A DNA stretch of 64,000 bases from a bacterium BRH_c32 (GCA_001516025.1 LOEU01000014.1:186001-250000); one strand, 5' to 3'. Counted from the stretch's first letter, positions 15,451-24,387 are shown. Numbers and translations are program-made. Notes: a model not told the origin generated them from the sequence alone.

Positions 15451-17814
15451 TTACACATTTTCAGTTAATTTTTTTAGTTCAATTGATTTAGAGTAGAACT
15501 CTTCCAATGTAAGTTCTTTTAGATAAACTATACCATGAGTAGCTCTAACTCTCGGACTTGAGTGCTTAATAAAAAAGTCTTTCCCGAGACAAAGGCGAAT
15601 AGTATTATATTGATCCACTTGAATGCTTTGAGCAAGTCGATAAAACGGACCGTCATATTCATAACTTGGGAAACTGGCATCTTTTTGCGAGCCATAACTA
15701 TTCATAAATGTACTTTCAAGAATTGCAAATGAATTGAGACTTACCGGCACATAGATATTTGCTTCAGCCGGATGGAATCGATACCAGACATTACGATATC
15801 CCCAAATTTTAATCTTCGATATATCTGCCTCTTTACCATATAATCGCAATGCCTCAGTAATTGTCTGGAGCACTTTGTAATGAGTATCGGGACCACTTCC
15901 TTCAGGGTCTAATGCTACAGTAATAATAGTCGGTTTAACTTTTCTTAATAAATCTAAAATCGGTAATACATCGCGATTAACTTCCGGATTTTCAGTAAAA
16001 AGTTCTCCTTGATAAAAACCGAGTCTTTGATGCGAAATACTTTCATTATTAAATCCAAAATAAGCCCAGATAATTTCTTCTTCCCATTCTCTTAACATCC
16101 CTTTAAGCTTCTGAACGTGTGGAATATCTTTTTTGCCCGGATATTGAGTTGTGAAGTAATTAATTAATTCATCTACTCTATCAACAAGATATTTAAGATT
16201 ATCTTCTTCATAAATGCTGATTAAATTTCTTAGCATTCGGCGTGCGGTTGCTTCTCTTTTAAGAGTTCTGCTTCTTGCTGCGAGTCCATCAAGGAATAGA
16301 TTAACGTCTCTATTTCGTCCATCACTAAATTCAGGATCAAAGTATCGATCGGAAAAGCGAGACTTAAATTCTTCATTCTTCAAATGCTCTTTAAGATTTT
16401 CCATTAAGAAAAGCATATAAGAATTAGTAACAGCAGTGAAGCCGCTCGTTAAAGTGGCGAAATGATGACTATTACTCTGCTCTCTTACTAAGTGAACGAT
16501 ATATGGTAAATATCCGAGCATTATATCATCATGATGCGGAGCAGTATGAAGTATCGTTTCATTTTTAATTAATTCAGTACCTTTGGTAAATCGCTCAAGA
16601 ACATTTTTATAAATAATTTGATTAATCTCTTCCGGTTTCATTTTTGTTTTTTCTAAAATTAATTTTCCGAATTTATTCGAGAGATAATCTTCTTTTGTAA
16701 ATTTTATAATTTCTTTCTGTTTTTCTACTGCAAGATTAATTATCGATCTTTCGATAGCGAATTGAGAAATCTTTTCTTCTTTTAAGATATCTTCATAGCG
16801 TCTCTCGAGAAGACGGAGAGCTGCTCCATTAGTCAAATAAAATCGAGCATTAGGTAATTTCTGTAAAGAGGTTGCCGGATATTCATTTGAAGGACCGCTT
16901 TCGATAGAATCTCTTACGATATTTGCTTTTGCTTCTCCTGCTGCTATAATGATTGTTGTGGCATTTTCATTGTATGTGATAGTATTTAGACCGATAGTAA
17001 TAACAAATCGATTACGTGCTATCTCTATGCCTCCTAAGTCGCTTGAAGCAGCGGCTTGAGTTTCGTAATTTGTTTGTATTAATCTGGTAGTGGAGTAGTG
17101 ATCACTCCCTTTAATATTGAAACCGATATGACCATCGGGACCGATACCGCCAAGAAAGAAGCCGATACCTCCCATTTCTCTAATCTTCTTTTCGTAATTC
17201 GTACAAAATTCATCCACGTTTTCAATAGTCTTTTTCTGTAATCGCTCTAATCTATTGCTTGCCCATCTTGTCCGAAGCGAAAGATCGACAATCAGATTGG
17301 GGAATATTTGTGAAAGTGATAGTCCTTCCGCTGTCTCAATCTCATTAACGTTTATTAGCAGAGCTTTTTTAGGGTCAAGATTAAAACTGTGCATATAGTA
17401 TTTCTGTATATAATAATAAAAACTATTATGCTGGAATGAATCGATAGGGTAAAATTCATCAATCTGGACAAATCTTAAATTATTCATCTCCGGGAATATT
17501 GACGTGCTGATTCCGTATGAAGTGAGATATTCAATAACTTCCTTATTATCCCAATTTTTTAGATAGTAATTAACCCATTTAATAAAATGTTCGGGGGTTT
17601 TACCGGTTGGAAGGGAGATTACTCCATTAGGATTATTTTGAACCCATTCGATAAATCGAAGAGCCGTAAATCTACCAAGTTCAGGGAAACTATTTACCTG
17701 TATAACAGGAATCTTTTCAGTAGGAGAATAAATTAATTTCCTTCCCGAAAGTTCTAAATATTTTTGTTCAACGAGTGATAAATTATCTGATGATTTTTTA
17801 ATTACTTTTTTCAT
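15451..17814 (-). CDS. NagB-like glucosamine-6-phosphate deaminase fused to a PIG-L/LmbE domain
   Basis: A 787-residue two-domain protein. The N-terminal part (about 40-345) is NagB-like: SLPTGKTPEHFI (phosphate-binding loop), FVQIDEFYPID, and LGGIGPDGHIGFNIKGS near 218. The C-terminal part (about 420-780) is a PIG-L/LmbE deacetylase-like domain with HTAPHHDDIMLGY near 421. Bacteroidetes have comparable NagB-PIG-L proteins of roughly 640-660 residues; this one is longer. It would convert glucosamine-6-phosphate to fructose-6-phosphate and ammonia, perhaps after deacetylation by the C-terminal domain (inference). It forms an operon with the ROK kinase. Confidence 0.82.
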   Translation of the reverse strand: MKKVIKKSSDNLSLVEQKYLELSGRKLIYSPTEKIPVIQVNSFPELGRFTALRFIEWVQNNPNGVISLPTGKTPEHFIKWVNYYLKNWDNKEVIEYLTSYGISTSIFPEMNNLRFVQIDEFYPIDSFQHNSFYYYIQKYYMHSFNLDPKKALLINVNEIETAEGLSLSQIFPNLIVDLSLRTRWASNRLERLQKKTIENVDEFCTNYEKKIREMGGIGFFLGGIGPDGHIGFNIKGSDHYSTTRLIQTNYETQAAASSDLGGIEIARNRFVITIGLNTITYNENATTIIIAAGEAKANIVRDSIESGPSNEYPATSLQKLPNARFYLTNGAALRLLERRYEDILKEEKISQFAIERSIINLAVEKQKEIIKFTKEDYLSNKFGKLILEKTKMKPEEINQIIYKNVLERFTKGTELIKNETILHTAPHHDDIMLGYLPYIVHLVREQSNSHHFATLTSGFTAVTNSYMLFLMENLKEHLKNEEFKSRFSDRYFDPEFSDGRNRDVNLFLDGLAARSRTLKREATARRMLRNLISIYEEDNLKYLVDRVDELINYFTTQYPGKKDIPHVQKLKGMLREWEEEIIWAYFGFNNESISHQRLGFYQGELFTENPEVNRDVLPILDLLRKVKPTIITVALDPEGSGPDTHYKVLQTITEALRLYGKEADISKIKIWGYRNVWYRFHPAEANIYVPVSLNSFAILESTFMNSYGSQKDASFPSYEYDGPFYRLAQSIQVDQYNTIRLCLGKDFFIKHSSPRVRATHGIVYLKELTLEEFYSKSIELKKLTENV

Positions 17815-17980
17815 AATTTTTTGTTTGAAGAAACTTTTTTTAAAGTTCCAGTCCTCTTTTATATACTAAATTATATTTTTTAAGTATTACAGATTATCGT
17901 AATTACTAAATTAATCAAATAGTAAACGATTAAGGGGAAAATGCAGTAAACGCGAATATTATGCTGTGAAAACTCATTTA

Positions 17981-18745
17981 TTAAAAAAATAATTTCTTTT
18001 TTAGCTTAGACAGGTAACGCTGACTTATAACGAATGGTTGTTTTACATTTTTTAAATAAACCAAATATGAACGGGCATAGAACTTCTCAATTCTATCAAC
18101 GTGCTCATAATTAATTATAGTTGAACGATGAATCCTGATAAACATACTATCAGGTAATACACTTTCCCATTCACGTAAAGATTTTCTTATTACAAATTTT
18201 TTCGAGTTGCATACATAGACATTTGTATATTCATTAAAGGCAGTAATGCATTCTATATCTTGAATCTTTATAAATTGTGGTTTATTTCCTTCGGTAATAA
18301 AAAGATGTTCTTCGAGGTTTTTTGTCTCCGGTTTTTCAGATTGAGGTTTTACTTCGATCGATTTTTTATTTTTTTCATTTTTATTTATTCTAACCTCGAT
18401 TGCCTTATAAAGGTCTTTAGCAAGGAAAGGTTTTACAATATAATCATCTGCACCAAGGTTCATTCCATACCTTAAATCAGCCATATCAGTTTTGGCGGTA
18501 AGAAAAATGAAAGGTATTGCGGCTAAAGTTTCGTTTTCGCTAATTTTTTTTAATACAGAATATCCATCCATTTCAGGCATCATAATATCGCAGATAATGA
18601 GATCGGGCAATTCCTCTTCAGCTATTACTAAACCATCCTTCCCGCATCCGGTATCAAAGACTTTGTAATTCTTTAGTTCGAGTAAGTCTTTAATTCCAAT
18701 CCTTACAAAGAGTTCATCTTCTATAATTAATATTCTTTTCATCAT
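17981..18745 (-). CDS. LytTR-type response regulator
   Basis: A 254-residue response regulator: a receiver domain (about 3-122, with Glu9-Asp10, phospho-acceptor Asp53 in IICDIMMPEMDGY, FLTAK and VKPF), a charged linker, and a LytTR DNA-binding domain (about 145-254, with ITAFNEYTNVYV, SMFIRIHRSTIIN and the C-terminal ISQRYLSKLKKKL). It should be phosphorylated by a histidine kinase and bind DNA in the cytoplasm. No kinase gene is adjacent, so it is an orphan. The start is ATG-ATG; either Met could be used. It is divergent from the OmpA gene across a 403-nt gap. Confidence 0.92.
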   Translation of the reverse strand: MMKRILIIEDELFVRIGIKDLLELKNYKVFDTGCGKDGLVIAEEELPDLIICDIMMPEMDGYSVLKKISENETLAAIPFIFLTAKTDMADLRYGMNLGADDYIVKPFLAKDLYKAIEVRINKNEKNKKSIEVKPQSEKPETKNLEEHLFITEGNKPQFIKIQDIECITAFNEYTNVYVCNSKKFVIRKSLREWESVLPDSMFIRIHRSTIINYEHVDRIEKFYARSYLVYLKNVKQPFVISQRYLSKLKKKLFF

Positions 18746-19148
18746 TTGATTCCTACGGGTGAATAGTAGAATTGGAAAATCAAGAAAAGGTTTCTAATAA
18801 AGGACCTAATCCTTACCCTAAATATAATAAGAATAATTGCCCTTTATTGATTTATGATATAGTAACATTTATCCCCTGTCATATAAACCACTTCATTAAT
18901 TATCTATAATCCTTTACACAATAGTAATAATTATTACACTATTTATCATTTTTTTTACGACATAAAAGATGCAGGATATGCGATATTTTCTACTATCACG
19001 TTTTAATAACTTTATGCCGTGATTATTTAGGATATGAAGTATATTAAGGAGCAATTCTACATAAGACATTAAATCGCCAATCTGATTTAGACATTTCTAC
19101 TTAATATACAATTAAAATTTAGTTATAAATTAAAGAAAAGGAGTACAG
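18746..19148. other. 403-nt intergenic region between divergent LytTR regulator and OmpA porin genes
   Basis: There is no open frame of note. It is AT-rich and must hold the promoters of both divergent genes, but I could not find a clean TTG/TAnnTTTG pair on either strand. It contains a perfect 10-bp inverted repeat, GTATATTAAG at 19039-19048 and CTTAATATAC at 19100-19109, about 40-110 nt before the OmpA start, which may form a leader structure or an operator. The OmpA ATG is preceded by AAAGGAG. Confidence 0.5.
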
Positions 19149-20666
19149 ATGAAAAAGAATATACTATTAATGATATTCATGATATTTTCGTTTTTGAGCT
19201 TTAATACTTATGCTCAGATGAAAGACTATGGTTTAAAAGTAGGTTTGCAGTTCAGTGGAATAATGCCATATACCGAATTTGAGGTAGAAAATGGATTATC
19301 GATGTCATCCTATTTAGCAAGAGGGTTCTTGAGATTCGAGCTTGCTGACGTTATAAATGCAGAATTTGGCGCAGGTTATGGAAATATAACCGGCGATGCA
19401 TTTAATTTTGTTACAAATGCAAAAGGCGGCGGTTCATATAGTACGAAAATTATCCCCCTTGATGTGCGATTGCTTATTATGCCTTTCGAAATGAAGAATT
19501 GGAATCCATATCTATATGGAGGTTTCGGAATGCTCAATTATACGGTGGGGATTAAACCTATAGTTGCTTCCCCAATAGCAGCAGGTACAGAGGGATGGAC
19601 CGGAATTATCCCATTCGGAATTGGTACAGAGATCAAAATGAGCGAAGATATATTGGTAGATTTTGCATTCGGTGCCACTTATGCTCTAAAAGATAACTTG
19701 AATGCCTATGATGATAATAGTAATAAGGATCTTTTATTTAATATCTCCGCAGGACTTGTATTTACCGGTGAGAGCAGCAGTTCTGATAAGGATAAAGACG
19801 GCTTGACTAAAGCTGAAGAACTCGAATTAGGCACTGATCCAAATAATCCCGATACAGATGGAGACGGATTGAAAGATGGAGACGAAATAAATGTATATAA
19901 GACCGATCCGTTAAATCCCGATAGCGATTCGGATGGTTTAAAAGATGGAGAAGAGGTTTTCACCTTTCAAACAAATCCTAATTTAGCGGATACAGATTCT
20001 GATGGTTTAAGAGATGGAGACGAAGTTAATACTCATAGAACCGATCCTAAAAATGCAGATAGCGATGGGGATAGATTAAATGACGGCGATGAAGTACTAA
20101 AATATAAAACAGACCCATTGAAGACAGATACAGATTTTGATGGCTTAAGTGATTATGAAGAAGTAATGACTTACAAAACTAATCCGCTTAAAGCAGATAC
20201 AGACGGTGGTTCGGTAACTGATGGTAAAGAGATTACAAATAAGACTAATCCATTAGACCCTTCCGATGATATAAAGAAACCTGAACCAAAAGAAGTTTCA
20301 AGGGAATGGACTTTTAGTACCGATAAATTGTTCTTTGCATTAGATAAATATAAGCTTAGTGATGAAGGTAAAAACACACTTAATGAAGTTTATGATGAAG
20401 TAAGTAAATATGAATCGGGAACATCTATTGAAATTAGCGGACACGCAGATGCAACCTGTAGCGATGCTTATAATATGTCGTTATCAGAAAAACGTGCAAA
20501 TGCAGTTAAAGATTATTTCATAAGCCGAGGATTAGATCAGAATATTTTCACAGTTAAATGGTTTGGCGAAAGAAACCCTATTGCTCCCAATGATACACCT
20601 GGAAATAGAGCAAGCAACAGGCGTGTAGAAGTAAAAGCTAAGGGAATGACAATAGATGTAAAATAA
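19149..20666 (+). CDS. OmpA-family outer membrane porin with thrombospondin type 3 repeats
   Basis: A 505-residue protein: a signal peptide (about 1-22), an N-terminal 8-strand-type beta-barrel (about 25-205), seven calcium-binding thrombospondin type 3 repeats (about 213-374, DxDxDGLxDGDE pattern), and a C-terminal OmpA peptidoglycan-binding domain (about 385-500, with EISGHADATCSDAYNMSLSE and RASNRRVEV). This layout is shared with OprF and with major outer-membrane proteins of Bacteroidetes. It anchors the outer membrane to peptidoglycan. A strong ribosome-binding site (AAAGGAG) and its own terminator suggest an abundant, monocistronic product. Confidence 0.93.
   Translation: MKKNILLMIFMIFSFLSFNTYAQMKDYGLKVGLQFSGIMPYTEFEVENGLSMSSYLARGFLRFELADVINAEFGAGYGNITGDAFNFVTNAKGGGSYSTKIIPLDVRLLIMPFEMKNWNPYLYGGFGMLNYTVGIKPIVASPIAAGTEGWTGIIPFGIGTEIKMSEDILVDFAFGATYALKDNLNAYDDNSNKDLLFNISAGLVFTGESSSSDKDKDGLTKAEELELGTDPNNPDTDGDGLKDGDEINVYKTDPLNPDSDSDGLKDGEEVFTFQTNPNLADTDSDGLRDGDEVNTHRTDPKNADSDGDRLNDGDEVLKYKTDPLKTDTDFDGLSDYEEVMTYKTNPLKADTDGGSVTDGKEITNKTNPLDPSDDIKKPEPKEVSREWTFSTDKLFFALDKYKLSDEGKNTLNEVYDEVSKYESGTSIEISGHADATCSDAYNMSLSEKRANAVKDYFISRGLDQNIFTVKWFGERNPIAPNDTPGNRASNRRVEVKAKGMTIDVK
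19785..20270 (+). repeat. Seven tandem thrombospondin type 3 (calcium-binding) repeats
   Basis: Seven units of 22-23 residues (about 69 bp) inside the OmpA protein, each with a D-x-D-x-D-G-L/x-x-D-G-x-E core: DKDGLTKAEE, DGDGLKDGDE, DSDGLKDGEE, DSDGLRDGDE, DGDRLNDGDE, DFDGLSDYEE and DGGSVTDGKE. The last two have lost some acidic ligands. The repeats form a rigid calcium-loaded spacer between the barrel and the peptidoglycan-binding domain. Confidence 0.9.
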
Positions 20667-20708
20667 TGATTTATATATAATAATTTTCCCTTCTATCGAA
20701 GACAAATA

Positions 20709-20742
20709 AAAAAAGCGGCTCATTTTTTGAGCCGCTTTTTTT
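20709..20742. terminator. Bidirectional terminator between OmpA and rubrerythrin genes
   Basis: A near-perfect stem AAAAAGCGGCTCA / TGAGCCGCTTTTT around a T-rich loop, with A/T runs on both sides, so it can serve both converging transcripts. Confidence 0.88.
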
Positions 20743-20747
20743 ATAAT

Positions 20748-21245
20748 TTATATTTGAACGTATTTGCTTGGTAAAGCTCCACATACAGGACAATTTTCAG
20801 TCGGCTCGCCAAATTCTATATGACCGCAAATAGGGCACAGATAGATATTAGCTACATCTAAGTCTTTCCCCTGCTCTGCTGCTTCTAATGCCATTTTATA
20901 TAAATCTGCATGAACTTTTTCTGCATCTAAAGCATATTTGAACATTCTTTGCGCTTTATGATTTTCTTCTACTGCCTGCTCGTGCATAGGTGGATACATT
21001 TCAGAAAACTCATAAGTTTCGCCTTCGATTGCTGATTTAAGATTATCTACTGTCGAGCCGATACCTTCAAGAGAACCAAGATGTCCTTCGGCGTGAATCC
21101 GTTCAGCTTCTGCTGCTGTCTCAAATAACTTAGCTATATTAGGAAAACCTTCTCTTGCTGCTTTTTTAGCAAATGCTCTATATTTTTGATTTGCTTGACT
21201 TTCACCTGCAAAAGCTTCTTTCAAATTGTCTTTCGTTGTTGCCAT
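20748..21245 (-). CDS. rbr: Rubrerythrin
   Basis: A 165-residue rubrerythrin: a four-helix ferritin-like di-iron domain (about 1-135, with GESQANQKYRAFAKKA, AEAERIHAEGHL and DAEKVHADLY giving the Glu/His ligands) and a C-terminal rubredoxin-like iron site (CPICGHIEFGEPTENCPVCG). It reduces hydrogen peroxide in the cytoplasm and points to an anaerobic or microaerobic lifestyle. The frame is open upstream to 21302, but the ATG at 21245 has GGAG 8 nt before it and matches the usual N terminus MATTKDNLKEAF. A TATATTTG -7 element lies 55 nt upstream. Confidence 0.94.
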   Translation of the reverse strand: MATTKDNLKEAFAGESQANQKYRAFAKKAAREGFPNIAKLFETAAEAERIHAEGHLGSLEGIGSTVDNLKSAIEGETYEFSEMYPPMHEQAVEENHKAQRMFKYALDAEKVHADLYKMALEAAEQGKDLDVANIYLCPICGHIEFGEPTENCPVCGALPSKYVQI

Positions 21246-21299
21246 TTCATATCTCCATAGACGTATTAAGTAAATAGATGTAAATAATATCTCGTTATC

Positions 21300-21307
21300 C
21301 AAATATA
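21300..21307 (-). promoter_or_regulatory. Candidate -7 element upstream of rubrerythrin
   Basis: TATATTTG on the minus strand, 54 nt before the rubrerythrin ATG. A -33 TTG is not present at the usual distance (TTC is found instead), so this is weaker than the tRNA, rpmB and asnS promoters. Confidence 0.3.
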
Positions 21308-21432
21308 ATTAAAACTCTCTATTTGAAAAAGTGATTTACATAGGAAAAGTAACCTACGCATGGGACATACTTTGTGGTGGAGTTATTCTTCTGAAATATT
21401 GTTTTTTTTAATTTTAAGTCAGGATTTAAGAG

Positions 21433-21558
21433 ATGATTATTAATAAGACTAAATTTTCATTGAAGAATGTATATCGTTCCGTAGAAATTTCCTTCAAAAT
21501 AGAAGGGCATAAGATTCCGATCAATAAAACTAACAGAACTAAAAAAGTTGCATCTTAA
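21433..21558 (+). CDS. Doubtful 41-residue ORF
   Basis: ATG to TAA, preceded by the purine stretch AGGATTTAAGAG. The predicted product is small and basic (many Lys, Asn and Arg) with no signal peptide or membrane segment, and I recognise no family. It is the only open frame in an otherwise empty 400-nt gap. It could be a chance frame. Confidence 0.2.
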   Translation: MIINKTKFSLKNVYRSVEISFKIEGHKIPINKTNRTKKVAS

Positions 21559-21645
21559 TCTAAAGCCTAATGTTAAATTTCTTATAAGCCTACACTCTTA
21601 TCATTCTTGCTCGTATTCGATAATCAATAACGCTCTATTTTTTAA

Positions 21646-21682
21646 AACAAAAAACCCGAAATCAAAATGACATCGGGTTTTA
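21646..21682 (-). terminator. Rho-independent terminator after tRNA-Val
   Basis: On the minus strand, just after tRNA-Val, a stem AAAACCCGA / TCGGGTTTT with a 13-nt loop is followed by a T run (TTTTTTGTTTT). It ends the tRNA-Gly/tRNA-Val transcript. Confidence 0.85.
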
Positions 21683-21684
21683 TT

Positions 21685-21762
21685 TGGTGGGAGTTAATGG
21701 ATTCGAACCAATGACCCCCTGCTTGTAAGGCAGGTGCTCTGAACCAGCTGAGCTAAACTCCC
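21685..21762 (-). tRNA. tRNA-Val (anticodon TAC), CCA encoded
   Basis: A cloverleaf with acceptor stem GGGAGTT/AACTCCC, discriminator A, anticodon loop TTACAA in CTGCC-TTACAAG-CAGG (anticodon TAC) and T loop TTCGAAT. The CCA end is present in the DNA (21685-21687), unlike the other four tRNAs in the window. It is co-transcribed with tRNA-Gly 57 nt upstream and followed by a terminator. Confidence 0.95.
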
Positions 21763-21819
21763 AAATATTTAGACCGTTAATATAAATGAATTTTTAAAAA
21801 AATCAAAATCTTTTTTTCG

Positions 21820-21892
21820 AGCGGGTGACGGGACTCGAACCCGCGACAACCGGCTTGGGAAGCCGATACTCTACCAACTGAGTTACACCCGC
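21820..21892 (-). tRNA. tRNA-Gly (anticodon CCC)
   Basis: A 73-nt tRNA with acceptor stem GCGGGTG/CACCCGC, discriminator T, anticodon loop TTCCCAA (anticodon CCC) and T loop TTCGAGT. It reads GGG codons. CCA is not encoded. It is the first gene of a two-tRNA transcript. Confidence 0.95.
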
Positions 21893-21903
21893 ATTAATCA
21901 CCA

Positions 21904-21934
21904 CAAATGTATATATAGATTTAGAACAATTCAA
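21904..21934 (-). promoter_or_regulatory. Candidate Bacteroidetes-type promoter for tRNA-Gly/tRNA-Val
   Basis: On the minus strand TTG (21932-21934), a 20-nt spacer, then TACATTTG (21904-21911). The -7 element ends 11 nt before the 5' end of tRNA-Gly, almost the same spacing as at tRNA-Ser(GGA) (12 nt). Confidence 0.5.
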
Positions 21935-21955
21935 TATTTTTTTTATTATTGTTTA

Positions 21956-22618
21956 ATGAATTTAGAACAGAAAAAAATCACTCGACTAATTTTTAACTCC
22001 CTGATTGTACTTTTTACTATCACTTTTTGGGATATAAAACTTTTCTTCCCCATTAAAGTAATTTCAATATTATTTCATGAGCTTTCTCACGGATTTGCTG
22101 CAATCCTCTCAGGCGGTGTGGTTAGTTCTATTGCCATTGAAGAAAGCCTCGATGGTGTTACTCAAATTTCCGGTGGGCATGATCTATTTATCGCATTCTC
22201 CGGCTATTCCGGTTCCATCCTATTTGGTATGATAATTTTTTATTCTGCACTAAAATCTAAAAAGAAAAATTTTGTCTTGATTGTAGTCGGTGTGCTATTA
22301 TTTATTTCTACCGTCAATTTAATCGAAGGTTTCATAGGGGTTTTTACAGGGATTAGCTATTCAATTATCTTTATTATTCTCGGCATACTTGAATATGGTT
22401 TTATAAAATATTTTGCAAGATTTTTAGGATTAGTAATTCTAACTTATTCAGCCGCGGATATTATTATCGATCTTATTATATCAAATAATCAAGTAAATGA
22501 TGCAATAATTTTAAGTGTTATTACAGATGTATCGCCAATTGTATGGGGATTATTATTTTTCGTTTTATCGGTTGGAGCTATTACTACTATGTTGAGATTA
22601 GATTTCAAATCGGATTAG
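21956..22618 (+). CDS. M50B-like integral membrane metalloprotease
   Basis: A 220-residue membrane protein with about six hydrophobic segments. The zinc-protease motif HELSH (in SILFHELSHGFAAIL, about 41-45) sits in the first part of the membrane domain, as in the M50B family of intramembrane-type peptidases. The second metal ligand of M50 enzymes is not obvious to me. It is located in the inner membrane, with unknown substrate. The start follows the tRNA-Gly promoter region closely. The end overlaps the convergent MFS gene by 14 nt. Confidence 0.78.
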   Translation: MNLEQKKITRLIFNSLIVLFTITFWDIKLFFPIKVISILFHELSHGFAAILSGGVVSSIAIEESLDGVTQISGGHDLFIAFSGYSGSILFGMIIFYSALKSKKKNFVLIVVGVLLFISTVNLIEGFIGVFTGISYSIIFIILGILEYGFIKYFARFLGLVILTYSAADIIIDLIISNNQVNDAIILSVITDVSPIVWGLLFFVLSVGAITTMLRLDFKSD

Positions 22619-23921
22619 TCTTAGGCGGCTCTTTTACAAAAAATAATATTATCATTCCGATTAAAAAGAATCCAATAATTGTAAGAATTGCAATTCTTTG
22701 ACTCGCAGTTATAAAACTTACTAACCCAAATACCAGTGGTCCTAGTATTGCAGAACTTTTTCCGAATAAAGAAAAAAATCCGAAAAATTCTGTTTTCTTA
22801 TCCATTGGGACTAACGCAGACATGAGACTGCGACTCGTCGATTGAGTTGCTCCCATTACGCTTCCTGCAAGTAATCCCACTGTATAAAATGAATATTTCA
22901 TCAATTCAGTGGGTGCAATTCCCCAAATGCCCGAAAACAGTTTATTCAAAAAAGCATCTTCTGCGCTTGTAAAATAAGCCAATAAAATTGTAAATATCCA
23001 AATTATAAGCGAGATAATAATAGCTTTCTTCTGACCTATCGAATCAGATAAAATTCCAAATAATACCGCTCCGAATATTGCAGTGGTCTGAACAATTAGG
23101 AAAAATATTATTAATTCCTGAATAGAAAAATGCAATGTAGTACTTGCATAATTACCCGAAAAATAGATAACAGTATTTACTCCTTCGATATAAAAGAAAA
23201 AGGCTATTAAAAATAGTGCGAGATTTTTATAATACCTTAAGTTCTTGATAGTATTAACAACTCTTGAGATGCCGATCATTATATAAGAACGATCGGGAAC
23301 AACATCTTTTCTATTATCTTTTAAGAAAATAAATAAGGGGATGCTAAACACCAGAAAGAAAAGTGACGCTAAAGGGAATGTCTCTTTTATCATATTGCGG
23401 CTAATAAACGGAAATGCTAATGCAAGGACAGTTAGTGAACCAAGATAGCCCATCGCAAATCCATATCCGCTTACTCTTCCATAATTTTTTGGTTTTGCTA
23501 TCTCAGGCAAAAAAGAATCATAAAAAACTAATCCCGCCTCGAAACCAATATTGGCTAATATAAATAAAAGTAATGCAAAATAGATATCACCTGCACCTAC
23601 GAAATAAAGCAAGGAAGTGGCTACTATGCAAAGAAGTGTAAAAAAGAGTAGTAATCGTTTCTTACCTGCAGAAAAGTCCGCTATCGCCCCTAATATAGGC
23701 GAAATAATAGCCGTGATGAGCATTGATATGCTTGTACCGAGACTCCAATAAAAATCTCCGATCGGTTTTCCATCAGCTACAACATTTTTAAAATAAACTG
23801 CAAAAAGAAATGTAACTATTACTATCGAATAAGATGTATTGGCGAAATCGAAAAGAGTCCAAACAAAAATCTTTGATTTTGATTCTTCTTCAAAATTATT
23901 TTTTCGGAAGAGATTCATCAA
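22605..23921 (-). CDS. UMF1/Atg22-type MFS transporter
   Basis: A 438-residue, 12-segment major facilitator of the UMF1 (Atg22-like) group. Recognisable motifs are VWTLFDFANTSYSIVIVTFL at the first segment, SPILGAIADFSAGKKRLL (the MFS loop 2-3 signature) and a later FGILSDSIGQKKA copy. The substrate is unknown. The start overlaps the 3' end of nusB by 26 nt, so the two are translated from one message. Confidence 0.87.
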   Translation of the reverse strand: MMNLFRKNNFEEESKSKIFVWTLFDFANTSYSIVIVTFLFAVYFKNVVADGKPIGDFYWSLGTSISMLITAIISPILGAIADFSAGKKRLLLFFTLLCIVATSLLYFVGAGDIYFALLLFILANIGFEAGLVFYDSFLPEIAKPKNYGRVSGYGFAMGYLGSLTVLALAFPFISRNMIKETFPLASLFFLVFSIPLFIFLKDNRKDVVPDRSYIMIGISRVVNTIKNLRYYKNLALFLIAFFFYIEGVNTVIYFSGNYASTTLHFSIQELIIFFLIVQTTAIFGAVLFGILSDSIGQKKAIIISLIIWIFTILLAYFTSAEDAFLNKLFSGIWGIAPTELMKYSFYTVGLLAGSVMGATQSTSRSLMSALVPMDKKTEFFGFFSLFGKSSAILGPLVFGLVSFITASQRIAILTIIGFFLIGMIILFFVKEPPKTNPI

Positions 23922-24375
23922 TTAATCCTCTACCGGATTTATTAAGTTTTCCCTCCGCCTTCAATTCATTTAAAAAAGTATCCAAGATACCATTAATAAA
24001 TTTGCTGCTATTCGAGGTGGAGAAATCTTTTGCTATCTCTATGACTTCATTCATAGAAACTTTTGGAGGAATATCATTGAAGTACAATATCTCAGTAATA
24101 CCAATTCTAAGGAGCAATCTGTCTATTAAGGCGATTCTTTCCATATCCCAATTAGCTAATCTTTCTTTAATAATATTATCAACTTCATTCTGATGAGACA
24201 AAACAGAATTAACTAATTTTTCTGTAAATTCTTTATCTTCATTTAATGGAATATCGGACGTAATTCCATTAATAAGATTAGTAAGACCTTCACCGTTTAA
24301 TTCAAACGCATATAAAATTTGTAATGCTTTTTCTCTTAAAACTCTTCTATTGTACTTTTTTTCGTTATTCGCCAT
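23896..24375 (-). CDS. nusB: Transcription antitermination factor NusB
   Basis: A 159-residue NusB with the basic N terminus RRVLREKALQILYAFE and the conserved C-terminal helices (LLRIGITEILYFNDIPPKVSMNEVIEIAKDFS, SSKFINGILD). It binds boxA RNA together with NusE/S10 and promotes antitermination in ribosomal RNA operons. It is co-transcribed with the MFS gene that overlaps its end. Confidence 0.95.
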   Translation of the reverse strand: MANNEKKYNRRVLREKALQILYAFELNGEGLTNLINGITSDIPLNEDKEFTEKLVNSVLSHQNEVDNIIKERLANWDMERIALIDRLLLRIGITEILYFNDIPPKVSMNEVIEIAKDFSTSNSSKFINGILDTFLNELKAEGKLNKSGRGLIDESLPKK

Positions 24376-24387
24376 AATTGTTAAATA

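Larger units (their letters stand above)
21246..21645. other. Intergenic region between rubrerythrin and the tRNA-Val terminator
   Basis: About 400 nt with no clear gene. It contains the rubrerythrin promoter region and leader, and one short open frame (21433-21558, listed separately). Otherwise I see only AT-rich sequence. Confidence 0.5.

Noticed and set aside
17815..17980. TACTATTTG upstream of the NagB gene and a similar string upstream of the cytochrome gene (about 11720)
   Set aside because: Both have one base too many between TA and TTTG compared with TAnnTTTG, and no -33 TTG at the right distance.
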